64,000 nucleotides of DNA, taken from the NCBI RefSeq assembly GCF_029167645.1, contig NZ_CP119147.1, positions 62,001 through 126,000 of the forward strand. The letters are read 5' to 3'. Each line of letters opens with the position of its first letter. Within the stretch, counting starts at the first letter, position 1. This DNA comes from Streptomyces sp. AM 2-1-1. GTDB lineage: Bacteria; Actinomycetota; Actinomycetes; Streptomycetales; Streptomycetaceae. The translations under genes and the position numbers were made by a program. The notes beneath the pieces are model-generated. The model made no database searches. It saw nothing but the letters and a program-made list of their open reading frames with translations, and had not been told where the DNA came from. Positions 8,895 to 18,213 of the stretch are shown here, one piece after another.

Positions 8895-9464
8895 TTGCCG
8901 GCGGCGAAATTCCGACTGCCCGTAGTCGTCGGCGGTGCCTGATCGCTGAAACGGCTGCGCGAGCAGTTCGAGGATCTGGGTTCGGACACGGACGCCGTGG
9001 ACGCGGCGTCGGTGCCCGCCCGTCTCGGCGGCCGGTACCAGGCGATCGCGCTGAGCGGCACCAAGGTGCGGGCCTACGACAGCGGTTACTACCGGCCGCT
9101 GATCGACTTGGTCATGAGCAGTGACGTCCCGGTCCTGGGGATCTGCGGAGGGATGCAGATCCTGGCGGTCGCGGCCGGCGGCAGCCTCGTCGAGGGCCCG
9201 CAGCGGGTCGGGGGGTACGAGGCGCACGTCGACGAGGAGGAGCCGCTCTTCTCCTACGTCAAGCCCACGGTGACGGTCTTCCACCGCCACACCCTGTACT
9301 TGCGCGAGGCGCCGGCGGGTTTCCGGTCCATCGGCCGCTCGGAGCTGGCGCCCGTGGAGTTCCTGCGCTCCGAGGACGGCCGGATCCTCGGCTCGCAGGC
9401 GCACCTGGAGTTCCGGCCCGACGGCCTGGAGATCATGCGCGGCTTCGCCCAGCTCTACCGGTGA
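8895..9464 (+). pseudogene. class I glutamine amidotransferase with an in-frame TGA
   Basis: From 8943 to 9464 the frame is open and encodes a class I GATase domain: the nucleophile elbow LGICGGMQILAVAAGG carries the catalytic Cys, and AHLEFRPDG near the C terminus supplies the His-x-Glu pair (usually HPE). The upstream N-terminal strand KFRLPVVVGGA lies in the same frame but is cut off by TGA at 8940-8942, directly before SLKRLREQFEDLG. The N-terminal start (TTG 8895) is a guess. GATases hydrolyse glutamine to ammonia for a synthase partner, or cleave gamma-glutamyl bonds. No obvious synthase partner is next to it. In a cluster whose carrier ends in Gln, an amidase acting on that residue is an attractive but untested idea. 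Internal re-initiation could give a shortened protein. Confidence 0.7.
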
Positions 9465-9523
9465 GCGCTTTCGCGCGCGAGCCGGTCTCCTTTTTCCGCC
9501 CACCCACCAGAAGGACGTGTCCC

Positions 9524-10645
9524 ATGAGTGTTCCGGAAGAACCGCAGGCCCCCGCGTTCGTCACCCGTCTGCACGGCAGTGGCGGCAGTCTCCGGGGGTG
9601 GGTCGTGGTCGATTCGCTGGTCGACGGGCTGGCGATGGGCGGTACCCGGATGACCGCCGGTGTGAGCGAGGAGGAGGTGGCCGGGCTGGCCCGTGACATG
9701 ACCGACAAGTTCACCCTGGCGGGCCTGCGCATCGGTGGTGCCAAGGCCGGCATCGTGGCCGACGGCGCGGCGGACCGTGAGGAGACGTTCCGCACGTTCG
9801 GGCGGACGGTCAAGCCGTTGCTGCACGGGGGCATCCACCTCGGTATCGACATGGGGGTCACCCCCGCCGACCGGGCCGTCTTCTTCGCCGAGGCGGGTTA
9901 CGACCCGCGCTTCAGGGCGGGCGCGCCGGACATGCCCATCGACTGGCGTACCTATTACGAGCCGTTGATCGATGCCACCGGGCACGGTGTCGGGGTGGCG
10001 GCGGTGACCGCTCTGGAGGCGCGTGGCCACCAGGGTCCGGCGCGGGTCGTGATCCAGGGCTTCGGCGCGGTGGGCCGGGCCGTCGCCCGGTTCCTGGAGG
10101 CGCGCGGGCACGTCGTGGTGGGTGTCGCCGATGTGGAGGGGACCATCAGCGCGGACCGTCTCCCGGTGGCGGCGCTGGTCGCCGCGACGGACGAGTTCGG
10201 GCGTATCGAGCGTTCGGGTCTGCCGCAGGGGGTGACGCTGTCGGCGGGGGCGGACGCCTGGCTCGACGTCGACGCCGACCTCCTGGTCCTCGCCGCGCAG
10301 AAGCACGCGCTCACCGCGGAGAACACCCACCGGCTGCGTTGCGGGGTGGTCGTCGAGGGTGCGAACCTCGCGTCGAGCGGCGCCGCCAAGGAGAAGGCGG
10401 CCGGTGCCGGGGTCACCCTGGTGCCCGGTGTCATCGCCAACATCGGGGGGGCGGCCTCCGCGGCGCTGGCGGTCACCCGGGTCGTTCCCTTCGGGCTGGC
10501 GGCGGACGCGCGCAAGGCGTGGGTCTTCGACTGGGTCGGGGACCGGGTGCGGCAGAACACGGTGGACCTGCTGGAGATCGCGGCGGGCCGGGCGGGCGAC
10601 CCGCTCCCGGAGCTGCTCGCGGCCCGACGGGCGGACCGGCGGTGA
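9524..10645 (+). CDS. Glu/Leu/Phe/Val dehydrogenase family oxidoreductase
   Basis: This is an intact 373-residue amino acid dehydrogenase. The catalytic lysine motif GGAKAG is at 71-76 and the NAD-binding Rossmann loop GFGAVG at 179-184, with GVIANIGGAAS towards the C terminus. The family interconverts alpha-amino acids and 2-oxo acids with NAD(P)H and ammonia. The ATG at 9524 has an AAGGA site nine to ten bases upstream, in preference to earlier in-frame starts. Its length is close to leucine dehydrogenase rather than the longer glutamate enzymes. It sits between a GATase, which could supply ammonia, and an adenylate-forming ligase whose GTG start overlaps its stop, so it probably makes or consumes an amino acid of the pathway. 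It is one of the undamaged genes within a damaged stretch. Confidence 0.85.
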   Translation: MSVPEEPQAPAFVTRLHGSGGSLRGWVVVDSLVDGLAMGGTRMTAGVSEEEVAGLARDMTDKFTLAGLRIGGAKAGIVADGAADREETFRTFGRTVKPLLHGGIHLGIDMGVTPADRAVFFAEAGYDPRFRAGAPDMPIDWRTYYEPLIDATGHGVGVAAVTALEARGHQGPARVVIQGFGAVGRAVARFLEARGHVVVGVADVEGTISADRLPVAALVAATDEFGRIERSGLPQGVTLSAGADAWLDVDADLLVLAAQKHALTAENTHRLRCGVVVEGANLASSGAAKEKAAGAGVTLVPGVIANIGGAASAALAVTRVVPFGLAADARKAWVFDWVGDRVRQNTVDLLEIAAGRAGDPLPELLAARRADRR

Positions 10646-12389
10646 GCGCGGAGCAGGGGGCGGTGTACCCCGGTCCGGCGGTCGCGACGTCCGACGAGAA
10701 CGCCGCGGAGTACCGCAGGCGCGGGTGGTGGCGCGAGGAGACGTTCCTGGACGATCTGCGGCGTCAGGCGCGGGAGCGGCCGCACAAGCTGGCTGTCGCG
10801 GGCCGGCGGCTACCACGAGGCGCGTACGGACTTCCTCGACTACTCCGAGCTCGCCGTTTTTGACGGAGCGTCTCGCCAGGTGCGCTGCTCGAACTCGGTG
10901 TGGAGCGGGGTGACTTCGTCGCGGTCCAGCTCCCAACCGGTGGGAGATCGTACCGTTGATGTTCGCCTGCATCCGGGTGAAAGCGGTGATCCGCCCCACC
11001 GCGCCGATCTGCCGGGAGAACGACCTGCGCTACCGCCTCTCGCTGACCGAGGGCGAAGGTCTGCGTCACGGTCGACGAGTGGGAGGGCTACCCCTGGCGA
11101 AGACGCTGATCGCGCTCCAGGGCGGGAACTGCCCCTCGAGCACGTCGTGGTGGTCAGGGGGCACACCCCCGAGCAGGCCGTGGACTTCCACGACCACTTT
11201 CGTCGCCGAGCCCTGGGAGCGGAGGTGGGCCGGCCGGGATCCGGCCGGCCGTGAGCTGGGTCCCGACGATCCCTTCATCCGTGCTCTTCACCTCAGGTAT
11301 CCATGGGCGACTCCAAGGGGGTGCTGCACAGCCAGAACACCATCCACTCGGCGGTGCGCGGCTACGTGGACACTTTCCTGCTGCGGGGCGAGGATCTCGT
11401 CGCCGCGCTGACGACACCCCGATCCACTACTCGGGCTTCTGCCAGGGTGTCCTGGCCGGGGTCATGCCGAAGGCGGCACCGTCGTTCTGCCGGGACCTGG
11501 ACCGGACAACAGTCTCCTGCCCGCCCTGATCGAGGCAAGTACAGGGCGACGCTCCCTGTGCGGGCCGCCGCCCACCCTCACCGTGTCGCCGAGTCTCAGC
11601 GCGCGGAGCCGCGGGACGTGTCCTCGCTGCGGCATGTCGTCACCGGTGCCGCGCCTGTCCTGCAGCAGCTGGGGGGCGATTGTTGCTGGAGATGTTCGGG
11701 GTGCAGACCTACTCAGGGTGCGGGATGTCGGAGTTCTGTCCAGTGACCATCACCCGGCTGGACTACAACCAGGACCGGGCGGCGTACAGTCACGGGCGTC
11801 TGATCTACTGTTTGGCGATCCGGATCGATGCTTGCCACGATCCCGGGCAGCGTGCCTCGGAGGGCCGGCTGCGGGTGCGCGGGGCGCGCCTGGCGCTCGG
11901 CTACTACAAGCGGGCCGACGCGTTCGACGCGGAGATGAACGCGGAGGGCTGGTTCGCCACCGGTGATGTGGCCCGTGAGGACGTACGCGGCGGGATCCGG
12001 CTGCTGGGCCGGGCGAAGGACGCGATCCTGCGGGACGGCATCGTCGTGCTGATGGCCGAGCTGGAGGCCATCATCGCCCGGCATCCAAGGTGACCGAGGT
12101 GGCCGTGGTCGGCACTCAGCAAGGCGGCTGGACGACCTGATCCTGGCGGCGGTCGTGCCGCGGGGCGACGACCCGCCCTCCCTGGAGGAGGTCCGCGCCC
12201 AACTGGCGGCCGCCGGCCAGGAGGCGCGGTTCCTCCCCGACCGGCTGGAGGTGCGCGCGGCGCTGCCGCGAGACGCTGACCGGCAAGGTCCGCAAGATCG
12301 AACTGCGGGAGCGGTACGCCGCCAGGAGCCGGTGGAGGCCGGCGACGCAGGTAGGGCGGCCGGTCCGCAGTCCCCTCCCCGACCCGTAG
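10642..12389 (+). pseudogene. EntE-like adenylate-forming (aryl/acyl-AMP) ligase, broken by frameshifts
   Basis: The GTG at 10642 overlaps the dehydrogenase stop (GTGA). The N terminus (EYRRRGWWREETFLDDLRRQ) resembles 2,3-dihydroxybenzoate-AMP ligases. Further blocks occur in shifting frames: GDSKGVLHSQNTIHSAVRGY (phosphate-binding loop), TPIHYSGFCQGVLAGVM, VQTYSGCGMSEFCPVTITRL, GWFATGDVAR and LLGRAKDAILRDG (hinge), and LTGKVRKIELRERY carrying the A10 lysine just before the TAG at 12387. Such enzymes activate a carboxylate with ATP and pass it to a thiol, CoA or amine. At least six frameshifts make it non-functional as written. No carrier-thiolation domain is visible nearby. Confidence 0.78.
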
Positions 12390-12416
12390 GAGAGAGCAAG
12401 GTTCGATCGCGCGCCG

Positions 12417-13691
12417 GTGGCCATGTCGGCCACCTCGCCGCCGACGAGGAAGCCGATGCGGCGCCGGGCGGCTGGGGAGCGGGTCGTGTCCCTGGCCGCG
12501 GTGGATCGGCTGCTGGCCCTGCCGGTCCTGGCGCAGCGGTTCGCCGCGGCGGCCGCCGCGGCCTACGGTCCGGTGACCGGGGACCGGGCGCTGCGGGTGG
12601 CGGCGGCCGGGCTGGGGGCCGGCGCGGTCTGCCGACCGATCCGGGCCTGGTGGTCTGCAGGCCGAAGAGCAAGCCGTTGACTGCTCGCGCTGATGCTGGC
12701 GGTCGACTGTGACGTGGTGGTGCCGGTGCCGAGCTGGGTGAGTCACTGGGCGCCGGCCGCGCTGGCGGTGGCGTGCCCTGCCGGCGGCCGTGCGCCCCTG
12801 CGAGGGCGGCGTGCCCGATCCCGACGCCCTGGTCGGGGCGGTGCGGCGGGCACGGGCCGCGGGCGGGATCCGATGTGCGTGGTGGTCACCCTGCCCGGAC
12901 AACCTGAGCGGCACGATCGCCCGGGCGGCCACCGTGAGCCGGCTCGCCGAGGCCGCCCGGGAGCTGGACCTGGTCGTCGTCCCTGAGTGATCACTGCGAC
13001 CTGGTCTTCGATGTCGCCGACCGGGCGCTCTCCCCGGCGGTCTTCGCACCCGAGAGGAGCGGTGGTAACCACCGGCCTCACCAAGAACCCGGCGCTGGGC
13101 GGGTGCGCGGACAAGCGTCGCCCGCCTGCCCGACAGCGACCTGGGGCGCACGCTGCACGTGCGGCTGGCCAGCGTCGCCAGCCAGGACCTGGTCGAGCAC
13201 CGCGGCCCGGTGCACGCTGCCGCGGCCTACGCCTTCGAGGAGCCGCCCGAGGTCGTCGCCCGCGTGGCCGCGAGCCTGCGGCTGCACGAGGTGGTGGTGC
13301 GGGCGGCGCAATGGCAGCTCACCGCCGCCGGCGCCCGCCTGACCCCAGGTGCGGGCCACCTGCTACCTCTACCCCGACTTCGGAACCCTGCGCCCGCACC
13401 TGGCCCGTGTCCTCAACGTGGGGGGCAGCGGGGAACTGGCGGAGCTGCTCGCGCGCCGGTACGCGGTGGGGGTGCTGCTGGCCACGGCGTTCGGTGAAGC
13501 GGAGCGCCTGCTGCGGATCAAGGCTGCCACCGGCCTCGCGGCTGTACGGGGAGAGCGACGCCGAGCGCGGCATTGCGCTGAGCGTGGCCGACCCGTTGCG
13601 CCTGCCGTGGGTGAGCGCCTGCCTCGACCGCGTCGCCGAGGTCCTGGGCGAGTCCCGCCCTCCGTACCGGACGCGGCCGCTTCTCCGCTGA
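12417..13691 (+). pseudogene. PLP-dependent class I/II aminotransferase, broken by frameshifts
   Basis: Fold type I aminotransferase blocks appear in order but in different frames: AYGPVTGDRALRVAAAG, ALMLAVDCDVVVPVPSWVS, VTLPDNLSGTIARAATV, ARELDLVVV, then VVTTGLTKNPALGG with the PLP lysine in LTKN, the long helix VARVAASLRLHEVVVRAA, and a C-terminal LATAFGEAERLLRIKAA. The start is uncertain (GTG 12417 or ATG 12423). An AGGAGAG-like site lies just upstream at about 12388. The stop is at 13689-13691. The intact enzyme would transfer an amino group to a 2-oxo acid or aldehyde, a natural follow-up to a LysY-type reduction. Multiple frameshifts disable it as written. Confidence 0.75.
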
Positions 13692-13767
13692 ACACGCCGC
13701 CCGGCGCGTTTTTCGACACCGTCTGGCGCACCGCCGGATCCCACCGACCTGCAGGCCAGCGACAGCC

Positions 13768-14714
13768 ATGTCCGTCTTCCTCGAGTGCGAGTACAAAGGC
13801 CGGCGGTACGCGGGGCTGGACCTGCCCGCGGACGGCGCGTTCCACGAGCTGTACGCGGTGCGGGAGGGGCAGTTGCGGGATGCCCTGGTCGCCGGTTCGG
13901 GCCCGGCGGATGTCGCCAAGGCCCTCAGGGCGGGCGGGGAGGTGCTGTCGGTCGCGGTGGGGGACCGTGAACTGCGTTTCCTACGCCCCCGTTGCCCACG
14001 TCGACGAACAACTGACTGATCAACGGCTCTACGGGGACCCACCGGGCCCAAGTTCGACGTTGCAGCCTGGACCTGGACGAGGCGTTCGCCGCGCCGAACT
14101 ACTACATCAAGGGCTTCTGGTCCTGGCTGCGCACGCCGGACGAGCCGCTCGTCACCCCGGTCGATCCGCTCTGGCTGCTGGAGGAGCCGGAAGTCGTGCT
14201 GGTCTACGTCAACGACGACGAGGGGATCCCGCACTACGCGGGCTACACGTTCGGCAACGACCTCAACGACATCGGGCTCCACCTGGAGAAGCCGTGGGCG
14301 TGGACCCCCTACGCCAAGCTGTGCGAGACCTCCATCGCCCCCTGGCTCTTCCTGGAGGACCCCCCGGCGGCGGTGAGCGGCCGGGTCGTCATCGAGCGCG
14401 GGGGGGCCACGGCGTGGGAAGGCGCGTTCTCCTGCGGCGCGGACTCCATCTTCCAGCGGTTCGGCGACATGACGCAGTACCTGTTCTCCTACCCGGCGCT
14501 CCGCCGTCCGGGCCTGGTGAACTACCTGTTCATGGGGGCGGACAAGGCCACCTACCACGACGGTTTCCGGATCGAGGACGGTGACCGCATGGTCATCGAC
14601 GTGACCAGCCACGGGGTGTCGCTGCCCAACGTCGTCCGCTTCGGCCCCAAGGCCCCGCCGGCCGTCCGCTTCGGCCCTCAGGCCGCCTCGGTCACCGCGT
14701 CCGCCCTGCCGTAG
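13768..14714 (+). pseudogene. fumarylacetoacetate hydrolase (FAH)-fold enzyme with a frameshifted middle
   Basis: The first 84 codons from ATG 13768 (MSVFLECEYKGRRYAGLDLP) and the last about 205 codons (to TAG 14712-14714) are both in good frames. They are offset from one another between about 13980 and 14110, so one or two frameshifts divide the gene. The C-terminal part carries FAH-family hallmarks: GYTFGNDLNDIGLHL, PYAKLCETSIAPWLFL, FRIEDGDRMVIDVTSHGVSL. Members are metal-dependent hydrolases, decarboxylases or dehydratases acting on beta-dicarbonyl or 2-keto acids. It is the last gene of the biosynthetic series and its end overlaps the convergent MerR gene by 37 bases. Confidence 0.72.
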
Positions 14715-15103
14715 CGGATCGCGGGGACCTGGGTGCGGGGCTGCTGGTCGCGGCGGACCGCCTCCAGGTAGCCGACGATCGCCTCGTGGCTGCGGAGCAG
14801 GCACTGGAGGCGGTGCGCCATGCTGTCGCGTTCGCGCTCCAGGGTGGCGATCGTCTCGGGCGTGGCGCCGGAGATGTGGATGGCCGCGGGGTCGTCGATG
14901 CAGGGCAGGACCTGCTTGATGACCCGTGTGGGCAGGCCGGATTCGAGCAGTCCCCTGATCTGCAGGACCCGGTCCACGCACCCCGGGGCGTAGTCCCGGT
15001 ATCCGTTCGACGCCCGTGAGGGCACCAGAAGTCCCTGTTCCTCGTAGTACCGCAGCATTCGGCGCGGCGTTGCCGTGCGCTCCGAGAGCTCACCGATCCG
15101 CAT
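14678..15103 (-). CDS. MerR family transcriptional regulator
   Basis: This 141-residue protein has the winged-helix MerR DNA-binding domain at the N terminus (RIGELSERTATPRRMLRYYEEQGLL, then SNGYRDY) and a short coiled-coil effector region to the end. No metal-binding cysteine pattern is obvious, which points to a small-molecule sensor. The ATG at 15103 directly precedes MRIGELS, the usual family start. It is divergent from the MFS transporter, with a dyad between them, the classical layout for a MerR regulator controlling the exporter and itself. Its 3' end overlaps the FAH-fold gene. Confidence 0.9.
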   Translation of the reverse strand: MRIGELSERTATPRRMLRYYEEQGLLVPSRASNGYRDYAPGCVDRVLQIRGLLESGLPTRVIKQVLPCIDDPAAIHISGATPETIATLERERDSMAHRLQCLLRSHEAIVGYLEAVRRDQQPRTQVPAIRYGRADAVTEAA

Positions 15104-15130
15104 CTGGATCCACCCCGTTCTCCCGCCCAC

Positions 15131-15152
15131 TTGACATTCACACCAATGTGAA
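15131..15152 (+). promoter_or_regulatory. MerR-type operator between regulator and MFS gene
   Basis: A perfect dyad TTCACA-CCAA-TGTGAA (15137-15152) follows TTGACA (15131-15136). Read on the minus strand it gives ACCTTCACATTGGTGTGAA, very like known MerR-family operators. GAGGA at 15158-15162 then serves as ribosome site for the MFS start at 15170. Confidence 0.7.
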
Positions 15153-15169
15153 GGTTTGAGGATACCGTC

Positions 15170-16384
15170 ATGTCAGCTTCTCAAACAGAGCTCCCCGGCA
15201 CGTCCTTGCCGGCAGAGAGCCGCAAGCTCCCCATGTCCCCGCTCCTGGCCCTGTCGACGGCGGCCTTCATGGGGATCCTGACGGAGGCCCTTCCCGCCGG
15301 GGTGCTCCCCGAGATGGCCCGGGACCTCTCGGTCAGCGAGTCCGCGATGGGCCAGTCCCTCACGATCTACGCGATCGCCACCGGCCTCTCGGCCATCCCG
15401 CTGTCCGTCACCACGGCGGCCTGGGCCCGCAAGAAGCTGCTGCTCCTGGCGGTCCTGGCCTTCGCCGTCGCCAACACGGTCACGGCACTGTCGTCCAGCT
15501 ACCCCCTGACGATGGTGTTCCGGTTGATCGCGGGCGTCGCCGCGGCGGCCGTGTGGGCCGAACTCGTCGGCTACGCGCGGCGGCTGGCCCCGCCCCATCT
15601 GCAGGGCCGGGCCATCGCCATCACCATGGCCGGTGTCCCGCTCGCCCTGTCGCTCGGCATCCCGCTGGGCACCTTCCTGGGCGGCCTGTTCGGCTGGCGC
15701 CTGACCTTCGGCCTGGTGACCCTGGTCTCCGTGGCCCTGCTGGGGTGGATCTTCGTCTCCGTCCCCGACGCCCCCGGCAAGCGGCCCGAAGCCCGTGAGC
15801 CGATCCTGAAGGCGCTGGCGCTGCCCGGTGTCTCGGCGGTGCTGTTCGTGGTCGCGGCCTACGTCCTCGCCCACAACATCCTGTACACGTACATCGCCAC
15901 CTTCCTCGACGAGAACGACATGGGCGACTCCCGTGACGTGGTGCTGCTGGTCTTCGGTATCGCCTCGGTGGTGAGCATCCTGATCACCGGTGCGCTGGTC
16001 GACCGCAGGCTGCGCCAGCTGACGATCGTCAGCAGCGCCCTGTTCCTGGCCGCGGCGGTCCTCCTGGCCCTGCTGGCCGGCAACATCGTCGTGGTCTACG
16101 GCGCGATGGTGCTCTGGGGCCTGGGCTGGGGCGGTGTCACGACCCTGCTCCAGACCGACGTCACCGACGCGGGAGGCGACCGGGGGCAGGCGCTGCTGGT
16201 CACCACGTGGAACTCCTTCATGGCCGGCGGCGGCGCGGTGGGCGGCATCCTCCTGGGCGGTATCGGCCCCGACTCCTTCGCCTGGAGTGTCCTGGCACTC
16301 ATGGCGCCGGTGCTGGTCGTGGTGGTCCTGGCCCGCAAGCACGCGTTCCCCGCGAAGCGGCCGGACATGGTCGAAGCGGCCTGA
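15170..16384 (+). CDS. MFS transporter (drug/metabolite efflux, 12 TM type)
   Basis: This 404-residue integral membrane protein has about 12 predicted hydrophobic segments and belongs to the sugar/drug efflux branch of the major facilitator superfamily (AraJ/YdhP-like). The segment FMGILTEALPAGVLPEMARDL in the first helix and loop is typical of that group. A middle cytoplasmic loop lies at about 197-212 (VPDAPGKRPEAREP). It probably exports the product of the adjacent cluster or a related compound by proton antiport. The start has GAGGA eight bases upstream. Control is likely by the divergent MerR protein. Confidence 0.88.
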   Translation: MSASQTELPGTSLPAESRKLPMSPLLALSTAAFMGILTEALPAGVLPEMARDLSVSESAMGQSLTIYAIATGLSAIPLSVTTAAWARKKLLLLAVLAFAVANTVTALSSSYPLTMVFRLIAGVAAAAVWAELVGYARRLAPPHLQGRAIAITMAGVPLALSLGIPLGTFLGGLFGWRLTFGLVTLVSVALLGWIFVSVPDAPGKRPEAREPILKALALPGVSAVLFVVAAYVLAHNILYTYIATFLDENDMGDSRDVVLLVFGIASVVSILITGALVDRRLRQLTIVSSALFLAAAVLLALLAGNIVVVYGAMVLWGLGWGGVTTLLQTDVTDAGGDRGQALLVTTWNSFMAGGGAVGGILLGGIGPDSFAWSVLALMAPVLVVVVLARKHAFPAKRPDMVEAA

Positions 16385-16404
16385 GGACCGGCCCGCGGCC
16401 CGCG

Positions 16405-16520
16405 CCGCGCCGTGCGCGGCGCGGCGCGGCGCGGCGCACCGGTCTGGAGCGGCGCGGCGCACGGCGCGGCGCGGCGCACAGCGCGGCGCGGCGCGGCGCA
16501 CAGCGCGGCGCGGCGGTCTG
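16405..16520. repeat. GGCGC/GCGGCGCGGC simple repeat
   Basis: Directly after the MFS stop the sequence becomes an alternation of GGCGC and GCGGCGCGGCGCACAGC-type units for over 100 bases. No gene fits anywhere in 16385-17429, a convergent gap between the MFS gene and the TetR gene. Confidence 0.75.
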
Positions 16521-16743
16521 AAGCGGTGCGGCGCGCGGTGCGGCGCACGGTGGAAAGGCGTCCGTATGCGGGTGTGTGCGGATGCTCCGGCAACGCGGCG
16601 TGGCGCCGTGGCCGTCGTCGTGCACCCGCCAGGAACCGCCGGGGCCGGGCCACCCCAGGTTCGTGCCGGGCCCCCCTCCCGGCCGGAGGGGGCCCGGCCG
16701 CGATGCGTGGCGTCCGGTGCGCGGCACCGGCCGCGGCGTGCGC

Positions 16744-16803
16744 CACGGCCAAGGGGCGTGGCGCACGGCCAAAGGGCGTGGCGCACGGCCAAAGGGCGCG
16801 GCG
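16744..16803. repeat. three tandem copies of a 20-bp unit
   Basis: The unit CACGGCCAAAGGGCGTGGCG repeats three times head to tail (16744-16763, 16764-16783, 16784-16803) with one or two mismatches per copy. Confidence 0.85.
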
Positions 16804-16950
16804 CGTACGGGATGTGTGGGGACGTTGCGGCAACGCGGCGAGGTGCCGCAGCAGCTGCGCATCCGCCGGGAACCGCCGGGTCACGGAGCTGCCCCTGGTC
16901 CGGTGCCGGGATCTCACGTCCGGGCGGGAGCCCGCCCGGATGGGAGCCCG

Positions 16951-16995
16951 CCCGGGTGGAGGGCGCCCGGGTGGAGGGCGCCGGGGTGGAGGGCG
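16951..16995. repeat. three tandem copies of a 15-bp unit
   Basis: CCCGGGTGGAGGGCG occurs at 16951-16965 and 16966-16980, and with one mismatch at 16981-16995. It is part of the same non-coding convergent gap. Confidence 0.85.
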
Positions 16996-17120
16996 CCCCT
17001 TCGAAGTCACCGCACGGACCCACTGCCGGGCCCCGGCGTGCCACCGCCCCCGGGCTGGCCCGCCCGGGGGCGGTGTCCGTACCCCACCAAGCGGCTCCCC
17101 CGGGCCGGCCGTGGGGCGAG

Positions 17121-17169
17121 GCGGGACTCCGTGCCCCGCGCAGCCCCTGCGCGGGGCACGGAGTCCCGC
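17121..17169. terminator. perfect 23-bp hairpin in a convergent gap
   Basis: Bases 17121-17143 and 17147-17169 are exact reverse complements with a 3-base loop (CCC). It lies between the rightward MFS gene and the leftward TetR gene, so it can act as a bidirectional terminator. It is unusually long and perfect for that role. Confidence 0.7.
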
Positions 17170-17429
17170 ACGTGAACACGGCGGGCCCGGACACCGCGGT
17201 CCGGGCCGCCCGGGCCGGGCGCGGCCCGGACCGCAGAGGCGGCACCGCGCGCAGGTGCGGCACGGACCGCAGGAACGACACCGCGCACAGGCGCGGCCCG
17301 GAGTGCGGAGGTGACCCGGCCGCCGCGCGGCCGGCGTCCGGCGCGCGGGGAAAAGATTCCTCCCGGTACGCCGCGGGACGCGGCCGGCGGGTGCCGGAGC
17401 CTCCCGCGGCCGGGGGACCTGTCGCCGCG

Positions 17430-18185
17430 TCATCGCTCCCCGGGCGCCGGGCTCTTCCCGGCCGCGGCCGGTGCGTCCCCCGATGCGTCCGCCGGTGTGT
17501 CCGCCGGTGCGCCGGCCGGGGTGGGCGCTGCCGCGGCGGCGGCCCGGGCCTCGGCCTCGGCGATGAGGTGGGCGCCGCGCTCGGCGCACAGGTCGAGCTT
17601 GCCCAGGACCGGGGGGACGGCGATGCTGGGCAGCACGGTGCGCAGCAGTACGGAGATCCGCCGTGGCAGGTCCGCGTATCCGGACAGGACCTGCGACATG
17701 TGCTGGAGGCCGGCGAAGGAGCCGACGAACAGTTCGGCGGTGGCGGCGAGGTCGACGTGCGCGAGCAGTTCCCCGCGCCGCCCGGCCTCCTGGAGGATGG
17801 CGAGGTTGACTTCCGTCCAGGTACGGAAGGGGCTGCTGCGGTCGAGTTCGCCCGCTTGCTGGTCCAGGCTGAGCCGGACGCTGGCGCGCACGAGGCCGTC
17901 CGTGTGGAGCCGTTCGGCGAGCACCAGGCCCGAGTCCACTATCTCCTGCAGTTTCACGGCCTGCGGCAGGAGTGCCTCCTCGGCGCCGCGCTGCTGTTCG
18001 TCGAGGATGACCTGGGCGAGTTCCTCTTTACCGCTGAAGTGGAAGTACACCGCTCCCTTCGTCATGCCGGCCGCCGCGGCGATCTCGTTGACGGTCGTCG
18101 CCCGGTAGCCCTCCCGGTCGAAGACCTCCGCCGCCGCCTCCAGCACCCGGCGCCGTGTACGTACCGATCGATCCTGTTTAGCCAC
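17430..18185 (-). CDS. gamma-butyrolactone receptor-like TetR regulator (ArpA/ScbR family)
   Basis: This 251-residue TetR-family protein has the N-terminal HTH (RVLEAAAEVFDREGYRATTVNEIAAAAG, then KGAVYFHFSGKEELA) nearly identical in pattern to ArpA/ScbR receptors, and the family's ligand-pocket Trp in PFRTWTEVNLAILQEA near 120. Known members repress promoters containing ARE palindromes and release DNA on binding a butyrolactone or butenolide. An Ala/Pro-rich C-terminal tail (about 220-251) exceeds the usual length. It is divergent from an AfsA-like synthase, the classic receptor/synthase arrangement, and probably controls itself, the synthase and the biosynthetic cluster. Confidence 0.92.
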   Translation of the reverse strand: MAKQDRSVRTRRRVLEAAAEVFDREGYRATTVNEIAAAAGMTKGAVYFHFSGKEELAQVILDEQQRGAEEALLPQAVKLQEIVDSGLVLAERLHTDGLVRASVRLSLDQQAGELDRSSPFRTWTEVNLAILQEAGRRGELLAHVDLAATAELFVGSFAGLQHMSQVLSGYADLPRRISVLLRTVLPSIAVPPVLGKLDLCAERGAHLIAEAEARAAAAAAPTPAGAPADTPADASGDAPAAAGKSPAPGER

Positions 18186-18213
18186 CGTGCTCCCTGCGGG
18201 TACTGCCGATGCG

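Noticed and set aside
9455..10999. 514-codon minus-strand frame opposite the dehydrogenase
   Set aside because: Antisense shadow of the intact dehydrogenase; amino acid composition is non-protein-like.
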